DNA from: Lactarius indigo
Taxonomy: Eukaryota > Basidiomycota > Agaricomycetes > Russulales > Russulaceae
DNA length: 64,000 nt
Direction: 5' to 3'
NCBI GenBank assembly: GCA_025766275.1
Contig: JAFKAC010000097.1
Coordinates: forward strand, 124,001-188,000
Part shown: piece by piece, positions 1-9,239 of the stretch
Layout: each line of letters begins with the position of its first letter
How positions within the stretch are numbered: the first letter of the stretch is position 1
The notes under the pieces: model-generated
What the model saw: the letters and a program-made list of their open reading frames with translations, nothing else
What the model was told of the DNA's origin: nothing
Databases searched by the model: none
Made by a program: the position numbers and the translations under genes

Positions 1-1907
1 TGTGGCGTTTTCCAGTACTGTAGGTTGAGGTGGTCGGAGAATATTTTGATTTTATGTGGGGCCCCTGCCAGTAGCGGTCGCCAGTTTCGTAAAGCCTTGA
101 CTATTGCAAGTAGTTCTAAGTCGTAGATGTCGTAGTTTCATTCGGCTTCTGAGAGGGTGGCGGAGTAATATCCTATGGGGTGTCACTTTCCATCAGATTT
201 TCGTTGCAGTAGTACTGCTCCCACCGCGTATCCTGACGCGTCCACTTCTAACTCGAACAGATCTTGAAGTATTGGGTGTGCTAGCACCGGTTCTTCTGTT
301 ACAAGATGCTTGAGGGTTTTGAAAGCTTCATCTTCTTCTTCAGTCCACCTCCACTCCGCGTCCTTCTTTGTTAACTTGTTAAGGGGTTTGGCATGTGTTG
401 CGAAGCCGCGAATGAAAAGCCGGTAAAAGTTGCAGAATCCTAAGAAGGATCATACATCTTTGACTTTGGTGGGCGTCGGCCAGTCTTTGATCCCTTGAAC
501 TTTTACAGGGTCCATGCGGGTCACCCCCCTTTCAAGGATTACCCCCAGGTAATCCATTTGCGGTTGGTGGAAGAGGCATTTCTCCAGTTTGAAATAGAGA
601 TCGTGGTCGGGGGCGACACGCAGCACATCTTTGACGACGCTTACATGGGCCACTAAGTTGTGGTCAAAGTGAGTGGCAATCCCAATGTCATCCATATAAA
701 CACGTATTGTAGTTCCCAAACGCTCATGTTTGGCAATGGTGTCTCGGTAAATATGGTTTATCATTGCCTGAAAGGTGGCCAGGGAGTTCATGAGGCCAAA
801 GAACATTACTGTGGGCTCGAAGAGCCCAAACTTGGTTTTGAATGCCGCCTTTTCTTGGTCGCCATCTCGGATGCATATATTATTGTAACCCCAACGGATG
901 TCGAGCTTCGTATAGATGTGGGCGTTACTGAGATCGAGGATCAGGTCTTGGATAAGAGGCAGCGGGTACTGGTTATGAATCGTGTGGGAGTTAATGACCT
1001 GGTAGTCCTGTACTGGGCGTAGCTTTCCGTCCTTCTTTTTGATAAAGAAAAAGGATGATGCATACGGCGATATAGATGGGCGTAAGTACCCTTGGCGTAG
1101 TTTTTCCTCCAGGAAGTCTTTTAGTTCTCCTTCCTCTTTCTGGGTCATCGGGTAAATTTTGCAATCAATGGCGGCCGGTGCCATAGGTTTGAAATCGATG
1201 GCATGATCCCAGGGTTGTGCCGGGGGAAATCGGTGGGAGGCCTGCTCGTCAAATAGTTGGCAGAACTCGTTATACTCCGTTGGAAGGGTGGCGGCGGTCT
1301 GCTGCTGCTTTGCCTGTATTGCCAGTTCCATCGAGGTCGTGGCCTGTGTGAAGGTTTCTCCCCATAGTTCTTGGAGGATATCTTCCTTTTCCACTGTGAT
1401 TAAGGCTCTGGTGAAGGTAGTTTTAGTTGCACGGGCAAGTAGTGCCTCCTTGGTGGCCACCATTACTGGCTGCATGTCAGGATGTAGGGTGGCGCTGGCC
1501 CAGTTGATCATTGGCTCAAATGCGCTCAGCCAGGGATATCCTAGCACCATGTCTTCGTTTCCGAGGTCGGTGACCAGGAAAGTCATCTTTTTTATCTGTT
1601 GGCGTGTTTTCACTTCTAGGTTAACATAATGAGTGATTAATCCAGCTTTGTTTTCGGTATTATCTATGTTCCATATTTTGTGCGGCACGTCTAGCTGTTG
1701 TACCGGGATTCCAGCCCGGGTTGCCGTGTCTGGCCATATGAAGTTATCAGTCGCTCCAGAGTCAACCAATGCGTTGGTTTCAGTTGTTTTGTAATTTGTA
1801 AGAATGGTCACTGGAATTTGTAGAGATTGAAGGCGAGTCATCACTATTACAGAATTACATTTTAAAGCCCTCACCCAGACTGATGGGTTCAGGCGTCCTG
1901 AAAACCC
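1..1907 (-). pseudogene. Element 1 pol: protease, reverse transcriptase, start of RNase H
   Basis: The frame opens at the -1 shift site near 1901-1907 and is clear to 452. It begins with the GFSGRLNP-type linker shared with elements B and C, then an aspartic protease with the DSGATDNF active site (about 1770) and the ILGYPWL-type flap region, then a reverse transcriptase with FFIKKKDGK and the catalytic YMDD (about 690). A TGA at 450-452 replaces the Arg of the KD(V/I)RSFLGF motif, and another lies at about 155 within EAE-stop-NYDIYD of RNase H. Both fit CGA to TGA. Integrase lies beyond the window edge. Confidence 0.9.
1901..1907 (-). promoter_or_regulatory. Gag-pol -1 frameshift heptamer GGGTTTT (element 1)
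   Basis: On the minus strand gag reads GAG GGT TTT CAG, giving the canonical X XXY YYZ slippery site G GGT TTT. After a -1 slip the ribosome reads TCA GGA CGC, which is the pol frame. The gag stop TGA lies four codons downstream. Confidence 0.75.
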
Positions 1908-2101
1908 TCTTTCCCCCACAGGTCTTGAAGTATGAGGTCTTTTACCTCGTCTGTACTGTTGGCTACTTGTGTTAGCCACTCCTTCGCTTGTTCTCCGGCT
2001 GTCTTCGTAGTGGCCGCGTTTATCTGCGGCATCGGTGTCACGCTGGGCGTGGGGGATGCGTATCCTGGCAAGGATGGTTCATACTGTGAGACTGGTCCTG
2101 G

Positions 2102-2615
2102 TGTCACATTTCGGCTCGTATGACTTGAAACCCTTACTGTACCGGTTGCAACTACGGCGGTAAGGTAGATTAGTTGCAGACTTACGATAGGCGATACGAG
2201 TACGATAGGAGATTGCACGATGATTGCTGACTGAGGACCACGCCACTAATACTAGTAGTAGTAGTATTAGGGTTCGAGCTACTTACGTGATAGGTTGGAC
2301 GCTACCATACTGTGACTCGTAGCAGCGCTTGAAAGCCTGCTTGACTTGTATTTAATCTGTCTTGTGAAGACCAAGATACGCCATCTTGGTCTTCTTGAAT
2401 CGCCACTTGCTTTCTCTTCTCTTCTCACTTCGCTCTCGCTTCTAAAGGTTGTCCGACTCCGTTCGTGACTAGGATATCAGCTTGCCAGTGTATCTCCGCA
2501 TATTCACTAAGGCAAGGACTTGGACCTCCGTGTCTTCAAGCCAGTAGACCGTCATATCGCTAAGTTGTTACCGTCATTCACACTCAAGTCGAGCTAACGT
2601 TGTGGCAACGTTACA
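2102..2615 (+). repeat. Solo LTR (element 1 family) inside element 1 gag
   Basis: A 514-bp sequence starts TGTCACATTTCGG and ends ACGTTACA. It is the reverse complement, with divergence, of the LTR at 4455-4990. A perfect 5-bp target duplication CCTGG flanks it at 2097-2101 and 2616-2620. It contains a TATTTAA box (2349-2355), the start 11-mer ATCTTGGTCTT (2383-2393), and a pyrimidine-rich tract where the other LTR carries a long GA repeat. It is probably the product of LTR-LTR recombination of a full element. Confidence 0.95.
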
Positions 2616-4441
2616 CCTGGCACATACCCGACGGTTTCAGTCATTCGACTGCTTGATGGGGCATGCATTGGCCATGATCCCTGTATACGTGGGTGTGGAC
2701 AATTTCGTGAGAGGTGACCCGGGGTGTGGCAATTATAACAGTACGTTCCATAGGTCTCTTCGTGATCCACCTCTTCCCCTTCCTCGTGCTCCCGGTCCGC
2801 CTCGCGGTGGAAATGGCGGTTGAGGCCACGTATACGGCAGCTTCCCGTAGTCGATTTCTTCTGACCCTGTGAGCCGTACTTGCGCTCAGTCAGTGGACGT
2901 ATCCATTGCCCAGGGGTTGGTTTGTGGTAAGTTCTGTGGGAGTGTCCATCTAGCATTTCCACTCTGTTTCTTCCGCTGTGTCGATGTGTTTTTGTGTTCG
3001 TTGAGTCTGGCTTTGAGGTGTATGTAGTTTTTCTGTCATTTGAGGACCGCCCTCTTCCAGTCGTCAAATGTAACGGGGTCGTCGAACTGGAAGGCGTTTT
3101 TGAACAGTTCCTTGGGTAGACCCGACGTGAAGAGGTCGATTGTTTGTGGTTCATTAAGGTGGTAGTGAGCCTTCCGTGCAAGCTGTTCAAAGTCGTTGAC
3201 GTACTTATCAATATCCTCTCCAACCATTCGGAACCCTTTTCATAATATTGCCTGCGCCTGCTCTCATTCGAGCATATTTTCGAATCGCTGACTGAAGCCA
3301 TCAGCTACTGCCTCCCATAACTCCCTTGTGTAGGGACTGATCCCTTGTTGTATCTGTCTGTTGAGCCAGTTGAGAAATGACAGGACCCATTCACTTACTG
3401 CTCCCCCCTTGATATAGGAGAGGAACAGAAGACAGTGACGGTAGTCGTTGCGCATGATGGGGGTGTCCAAATTCATTCCCCAATAGACGTGCCACTGCGT
3501 TAAGAACTGGTCCACTTTAAGTCTGTCCCCGTCGAAGATAGAAGGGGGCTCGCCGGTTAATTTTTCGTTATGTCCTCCTCCTCCGCCTCCTCCACCTCCT
3601 GGCGGTCCTGCAGGTGGTCCTCCTGCTGGCGGGTGGGGAGGTCCAGTTCGCCATATGTCGAACGGAATTCCTCCTCCTGGTGGCGGTGGCAGGTCTCCTC
3701 CTGGTCCTCCTATACCTGGTGGTATCTCCAATATTGGCTGTCTCCCTGATGGAGGATCTCCTCGGTCGGACCCGATGGCTCTAAATATTGTGGCGTCGTC
3801 AGCTGTCATTCGGACACTGGTCTCTGGGTTGATTGGCATGAGAATATCTCTTGCTTCTTGTCATATTGCGCGTGATTCTTCTAGCGCGACTTCTTCCATA
3901 GCCTGCGTTATTGTGGCCATTATTGCTGGTGATCGTATGTGAATTGGCTCCGGCTCCGTGATATGTGCGGACTCAGCTCGTTCAATGAGGAGTTCTTGTA
4001 CAGCCCCTCCGCTGCTTTCAGTGTGTTCTGGCTGTCATCCTGCCTCTTCTTCTTCGTAACTGTGTTCCATTTGTTCAGAGATTGCTTCTCCCGTTGTATG
4101 CTCCTGCAGTTGCCCGTCGATAGGGCCCCAGTCGGCTCTGCTGTTAAGCTCTCTAGCGTCGATATCGCAGTGATATTGTGGTCCTGCTGGTCGTATGACG
4201 TCCCACTGACATTCTATTGGGTTCCACATAACTTCCGTCCAACACAAGTGGTCGAAGTTAAACTCAACTGGTTGGAACCTGGTAGGTCTGTTGAATTCCA
4301 CAAAATATCCTGTTTCTTCGTCTCATTCTCTCCAGCTAGCCACTTGCAAGAAGTGCGTGGGTACGTTGTGATCCCCTCTGCGATTTATCGAGTAAGGACG
4401 AAAACTCGTCCACTGATCTCTTGTTGTTACGGCCACAATGA

Positions 4442-4452
4442 ATCTTGGTCTT
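4442..4452 (-). other. Self-priming primer-binding site of element 1
   Basis: The minus-strand AAGACCAAGAT lies two bases inside the LTR. It is an exact 11-nt complement of the start 11-mer at 4701-4691 in the LTR. No tRNA-type TGG primer-binding site is present at the LTR border. Confidence 0.85.
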
Positions 4453-4454
4453 AA

Positions 4455-4614
4455 TGTAACGTCGTCATGACGTTAGCTCAACTTGAGCTCAGTAGAGGCG
4501 GTAACAACTTAGCGAATAGTCACGACGGCACAAAGGCCCATGCTTCTGTCTTGGTGAATACACGGAGGTACACTGACAGATGGTTGATCTTTAGAGACTG
4601 AGTCACAAAGTATG

Positions 4615-4673
<59 letters not shown>

Positions 4674-4990
4674 AGAAGTGACGATTCAAGAAGACCAAGA
4701 TGGCGTATCTTGGTCTTCACAGACTGTCTTAAATACAGGTTGAGCAGGCTTTCAAGCGCTGCCATGAGTCGTAGTAAAGTAGCGTCCAATGTATTGCAGA
4801 AACATCGCAAACCCTAATACTACTAGTACCCGTACTAGTATCGAGTCACTAAGGCACCGCTTGGTCAGCTATCGTACCCAATCACCTATCGCACTACCGT
4901 ATCACCAAGGTCCGTGACTAATCTACCTTACTGCCGTAGTCACAACCGGTACAGCAAGGGTTCGAGTCATATGCAAACCGAAATGTAACA
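4455..4990 (-). repeat. 5' LTR of element 1
   Basis: The LTR is 536 bp with TG/CA termini (TGTAACG at the left, TGTAACA at the right on the plus strand). On the minus strand it has a TATTTAA box starting at 4735 and the predicted start 11-mer ATCTTGGTCTT starting at 4701, 34 bp apart. It is longer than the solo copy mainly because of a (GA)n expansion. Confidence 0.93.
4619..4671. repeat. (AG)n microsatellite inside the element 1 LTR
   Basis: About 26 uninterrupted AG units lie in the transcribed part of the LTR, downstream of the predicted start, so the element RNA would carry a CU repeat in its leader. The solo LTR has an imperfect pyrimidine tract at the equivalent place, which suggests expansion from a pre-existing tract. 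Confidence 0.95.
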
Positions 4991-5001
4991 AGTTAGATAA
5001 A

Positions 5002-6228
5002 ATGTCCGCCACCACCACCACTCCACCTACCCCCACAGCTCCTGCTCCGCCCCCAACTCTCAACGACTGCTTGCGCCTTATAAGTGATCTAGGCCAAGTA
5101 GTCGGCATTCTTACACAAAAAGTCACAGACTTGACCGCACAAGTTTCAGCAACCGCGGCCAAGCCCAGCCCTAAACACAAGGAAGTAGTGGCCCATCCCA
5201 AAGCATGGGATGGGAAAGGCAACTCTACAGATGCCCGTCACTTCCTTGCAGCCTTCCACAATTGGGCAGGCTCACAGCAGGATGCTATGAACACCTGGGA
5301 CCTGGCCCAGGGCATGTACTTCTGGGCAGAAGACCACTGGATTATGGTGGTTCTTAATCTCATGGAAGGGGAGGCCAAATCATGGGCTCTCCCTTACCTC
5401 GAACAACTTCAGCAGAACAATATCCCGTTCTCTAGCTCATGGGATGAGTTCGTCAAAGAATTTAATAGACGATTCTCCCCCCTTGACACTACAGAAATGG
5501 CGAGAGAACAGCTGAAGAAGACAAAACAGGGCCGTGGATCGGTTGCAGAGTACCAATCCGTGTTCGAACAGTACTCTGGACAGACTGGATGGTCAAAAGC
5601 AGACCTCCGCACCCGCTTCTACGATGGTCTTTCAGACCACGTAAAAGACGCTCTTGCCTTGACGGACAAGGCCCACATCAACTTTGACAACCTCAAGCAG
5701 GTCTCACAATCACTGGATCAGCGACTGAGACAGAGGGACTTGGAGAAGAAGGGCGGTTCGTCTAGTCAGTCTATCTTGCCTGCAGGCAAGCCGACTGACC
5801 CAGACACGATGCAAGTAGACGCATCATGCCAGCAGGGACCCAGCACAAGCAAGCCTGCATCTGGTGGAAAGACCCGGCAAGACTATCAAAAACATATGCA
5901 GGGCAAATGTTATGGGTGTGGTTCTAAGGACCACTCAAAGAAGGATGGAAACCACGAACGCGACGTGTGCCACCATTGTCAAAAGGTCGGACATCGGGCA
6001 CCCATCTGTATGCTCAAATTTATGGGGAAACCCACCAAAGCAAAAGCTGCAGCCAGTAGTGAGGAGACCCCCTCCCAACCTTCTTCCAGTCAGTCGGCGG
6101 CCTCCACCGCCCAATCAAGCACTTCTGCACCGCCCAAAGCCAATACATCACAGGCAGATGTGGCAAAGTTATTGGTGGTGCTCACAGCCCAACAAGAGCA
6201 AATCAACACTCTTAAGGCGGCTTTTTAG
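5002..6228 (+). CDS. Element A gag polyprotein
   Basis: An intact 408-codon gag with an ATG start. A low-complexity Pro/Thr N-terminus is followed by a short coiled coil (about residues 28-55) and the retrotransposon gag core with NLMEGEAKSWALPYLEQ and WDEFVKEFNRRF (about residues 115-160). Two zinc-knuckle-like motifs follow: an irregular CYGCGSKDHSKK and a canonical CHHCQKVGHRAPIC (CX2CX4HX4C, around residue 330). A Ser/Ala-rich tail ends the protein. It packages element RNA into virus-like particles. The stop TAG follows a run of five T, where pol continues in the -1 frame. Confidence 0.9.
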   Translation: MSATTTTPPTPTAPAPPPTLNDCLRLISDLGQVVGILTQKVTDLTAQVSATAAKPSPKHKEVVAHPKAWDGKGNSTDARHFLAAFHNWAGSQQDAMNTWDLAQGMYFWAEDHWIMVVLNLMEGEAKSWALPYLEQLQQNNIPFSSSWDEFVKEFNRRFSPLDTTEMAREQLKKTKQGRGSVAEYQSVFEQYSGQTGWSKADLRTRFYDGLSDHVKDALALTDKAHINFDNLKQVSQSLDQRLRQRDLEKKGGSSSQSILPAGKPTDPDTMQVDASCQQGPSTSKPASGGKTRQDYQKHMQGKCYGCGSKDHSKKDGNHERDVCHHCQKVGHRAPICMLKFMGKPTKAKAAASSEETPSQPSSSQSAASTAQSSTSAPPKANTSQADVAKLLVVLTAQQEQINTLKAAF

Positions 6229-8728
6229 ATCCAGGGGTAGTCATAGCTGCGGACTCCCCCTGTAAAACAGATACGGTTGACTCAGCTTCATGTAGTTGTA
6301 AGATATGCCTACGATCTCGCCTCGTTTTGGACTCGGACCAATCTGTAATTCCTACATACCACTTTGTTTCTGCCTGTCATGTTGATAGTAGTGATGTCTC
6401 GGCTTCCTGTTCTGATTCTACATCTACATCTGCCTCGGAGATGAACAATAGTATTAGTGTTCCGATTGCTCCACAATTTGTAGCAGCGCCGCAAGTGATG
6501 ATTTCTGATGCAGCGCTTTCCTCATGTATTATTCCTGAAACAAAAGATAGCAGATCTCATTTTCATATTTCTGTTGAATTACAAGGACGTCATCGTACTG
6601 TAAAAGTAGCAGCCATGGTAGACTCCAGAGCAACTTCATTGTTCCTGGACAAGAAGTATGCTGACTGCCACAAGATGTTACAAGTTCCGCTGGAGCATCC
6701 CATTACCCTATACAATATAGATGGGATGCTCAACGAAGCTGGCAGTATCACCCACAAAGTAACACTCGTTTTAAAAGTTGGTCCTAGTGCAGAGAAGTTT
6801 GACTTTATGGTCACTTCACTAGGCCCAGAACGAGTTATATTGGGATTGCCTTGGCTTAGACATTGGAACCCACACATAGATTGGCAGGAAGGCACTATGC
6901 GTCTCAACTCCAGTGCTGAAACAGCTGCACCAGAGATAGAGATAGAGGTGACACGCATTATGGCGAACCATATGTAACATCGCTGTCTCCTTGTGGAGAA
7001 AGTGTTGGACACAGTCTCTGATGAAGTTTTCTGCTTGGCCGGTTTCATGTACTCTCAGCAGATTGCCGAGAAAGCGATAACCTCCAAACCTAAGAAAACC
7101 TTCAAAGAAATGGTCCCCAAACACTATTGTGACTTTGCAAAAGTCTTCTCTGAGGAAGAATCCCAGAGACTCCCTGAGCATCAGCCATGGGACCACGCCA
7201 TAGACCTTGAACCAGATGCAGTTAAACACTGGAAGGTCAAGACGTATCCCATGTCGCCTAGTGAACAAGTGGAATTGGACAAATTCTTAGATGAACACAT
7301 AGGGAAAGGGTATTTAGTACCATCTAAGTCACCTATGGCATCCCCTGTGTTCTTCATAAAGAAAAAGGACGGCAAGCTCCGTCTGGTCCAAGATTATCGC
7401 TGTCTTAATAAAATTACTATTAAAAATCGATATCCACTTCCACTTGCCGCCGACATCATTAACAGGCTTAAGGGGGCTCAATACTTCACTAAATTCGACG
7501 TTCGATGGGGATATCATAACATCTGCATCAAAGAAGGCAATGAATGGAAAGGTGCCATTGTCACCAATAGGGGGCTATACAAGCCAAAAGTTATGTACTT
7601 CATCATGACTAACAGCCCCACCACTTTCCAAGCCTTAATGAACGCTGTCTTTGCTGATCTGATCGCACAAGGAGAGGTCGCTGTATACATGGATGATATC
7701 CTCATCTATAGCAATAACCTTAAACACCATTGCAAAATAGTACGCGAGGTGTTAATATGGTTGGAGCAATACAACCTCTATCTCAAGCCTGAGAAGTGCG
7801 ATTTCGAGAAGCAAGAAATGGAGTATCTTGGGATGATCATCCGTCCCGAAGAAGTGCAGATGGACCCTGGCAAGGTCTCTGCAGTAAAGGAATGGCCAAT
7901 CCCAACTACGCTCAAAGAAGTAAGAGCATTCATCGGGTTCGCAAATTTCAATAGAAGGTTCATCAAGGACTTCGCGGCTATCGCCCACCCCCTTCATGAC
8001 CCAACTAAGAAAGACACTCCTTGGATATGGCAGTCTGAACAGCAGAAGGCCTTTAACCTGTTGAAGGAATGTTTTGTACAAGAACCTATTCTCAAGGTGT
8101 ACGACCCAAACCTTCCAACTAGAGTTGAGGTAGATGCTTCAGGATTTGCTACTGGCGGTATTCTAACTCAGAAATACCCGGACGGTCTCTGGCACCCTAT
8201 TGCGTACCGCTCACAGTCCATGAGCAAGGAGGAATGCAATTATGAAATCTATGACAGAGAAATGCTCGGCTTAATCCGTGCCTTAGAGGATTGGAGACAT
8301 TTCCTTGAAGGCATCTCTTTTGAAGTGATCACTGACCATAAGAATATGGAATGGTGGGCAACCATGAAAGACTTAAATAGGCGTCAAGCTAGATGGGCCC
8401 TATTCTTAAGTCGGTTCACCTTCAAAATCACTTATAAGAAAGGAGAATCTATGCAAGCCAATGCATTAAGTGTCGTTTCTCACGAGACCAAGTCCGAGAC
8501 TCTGAAGATAACCGCCAGGTTCAGGTGTTAAAACCTGAGCACTTCCTAGCTGCCGCTAAAGCACACTTTACCCCTGAAACAGATTCCCTAGGGAGTCACA
8601 TTAAACTCGCATCTATCAGAGAAGCCAAAGTCATAGAGGGTCTTAAAAGTATCTCTAAGACCGCTCCTAAGGCTCTCACAGATGGTGTCTTAATGTGGGA
8701 AGAAGAAGATGGTTTCGTATACCATAAG
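6219..8728 (+). pseudogene. Element A pol: protease, reverse transcriptase, RNase H, partial integrase
   Basis: The frame runs from the shift site through an aspartic protease (the active site reads DSRATSLF near 6627, with Arg where Gly is usual), a TAA stop at 6975-6977 and then reverse transcriptase. RT has FFIKKKDGKLR and catalytic YMDDILIYS (about 7690); RNase H has EVDASGFATGGIL (about 8130) and YDREMLGLI. A two-base GT insertion near 8470 (AGTGTCG where AGTCG keeps frame) moves the frame into the downstream stretch 8525-8728, the integrase N-terminal region. The sequence breaks at 8728 where B begins. The protease substitution, the stop and the frameshift each predict loss of function. 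Confidence 0.85.
6222..6228 (+). promoter_or_regulatory. Probable -1 frameshift site T TTT TAG (element A)
   Basis: Gag ends GCT TTT TAG. The -1 frame is closed by TAA at 6213-6215 and is open through protease from 6216 on, so the switch must fall between 6216 and 6228. A P-site slip of TTT by one base places TTA GAT CCA in frame. This differs from the XXXYYYZ heptamers of the other elements; the mechanism is inferred. Confidence 0.5.
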
Positions 8729-9239
8729 TGTTACGGTATGGACTTGATGACTCATTACACATGACTCATGACCAGTTATGACTATGGTCCAGTATCAGTA
8801 TTAGTCATGGACTCTTACATTGTATCAGTCAGCATAAGTAGTTTACATGTGATTGTGACTCATGCATGACTCATTCCTAGGATAGCGGTACTAGGGTTCA
8901 AGCTAGTTACGCTATTGATTAGTTACTATTCCAGCGGCGCTTTAAAGCCCGCACATATTTGTATAAGTAGTCGTTTTGGAAGACCAAGAGTCTCCATCTT
9001 GGTCTTCTTCAATCCACCTTCCTGATTCATCTCCTGACTGCCTTAGCCCTTGGCTAAGTGTGTTCCCACTCCTATCTATCAAGGGATAATACTCTTTTCA
9101 TCCTTGCTGCAGCATGTGCCAGTGTGCCCCTGTTCAGCCTGTGTTGGGTTGACATGTGATCCCCATTTGCCTGACCTTCACTAAGTCGATTACGCCTTCT
9201 TCAAAGTCCAAGTCGGACTAACGCTGGTGGAGCGTAACA
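8729..9239 (+). repeat. 5' LTR of element B
   Basis: 511 bp, beginning TGTTACGG and ending GCGTAACA. It aligns without gaps to the 3' LTR. I count 20 differences, 17 of which fit CpG transitions. Confidence 0.95.
8962..9006 (+). promoter_or_regulatory. Core promoter and predicted transcript start of element B LTR
   Basis: TATAAG at 8962-8967 lies 34 bp upstream of ATCTTGGTCTT at 8996-9006, which is exactly complementary to the primer-binding site at 9242-9252. In Tf1-type self-priming the complementary 11-mer is the very 5' end of the RNA, so position 8996 is the predicted start. The preceding AAGACCAAGA (8980-8989) makes an inverted repeat with it. Confidence 0.75.

Larger units (their letters stand above)
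1889..4440 (-). pseudogene. Element 1 gag, interrupted by a solo LTR
   Basis: Structural polyprotein related to the gags of B and D. Recognisable parts in order are an N-terminal TxxDQWTSFRPY domain (4420-4040), a Pro/Gly-rich linker (3720-3560), the retrotransposon gag core with the QFLTQWHVYWGMN motif (about 3500), and a CCHC knuckle CYNCHTPGHLSRNC (about 2720). A 514-bp LTR plus 5-bp duplication follows (519 nt, frame preserved), then the C-terminal tail ending in GFQDA. In-frame TGA codons replace Arg near 4335, 4035, 3865, 3264, 3240 and 3036, and a frameshift precedes the zinc knuckle. No in-frame ATG lies close to the primer-binding site, as in B and D. Confidence 0.85.
1..4990 (-). 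mobile_element. Ty3/gypsy element 1 (minus strand), truncated by the window edge
   Basis: Read on the minus strand it runs from a 5' LTR (4990 to 4455) through a primer-binding site, gag, protease and reverse transcriptase into RNase H, leaving the window at position 1. It lies in the leader of element A: the base after its LTR, 4991, is only 11 bases before the ATG of A gag, and AGTTA at 4991-4995 should be one copy of its target duplication, with the other copy off the window. Gag is interrupted by an inverted solo LTR of the same family. The reading frames contain several TGA stops where relatives have Arg, so this copy is not autonomous. Confidence 0.9.
4991..8728 (+). mobile_element. Ty3/gypsy element A, internal part, truncated at both ends
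   Basis: Leader remnant, gag, protease, reverse transcriptase, RNase H and the start of integrase of a Ty3/gypsy element distinct from B, C and 1. The 5' end is cut by element 1, whose LTR ends at 4990, and the 3' end by element B, whose LTR begins at 8729. Neither LTR of A is in the window. It keeps long reading frames with one in-frame stop and one frameshift, so it is better preserved than B and C in coding terms. Confidence 0.88.
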
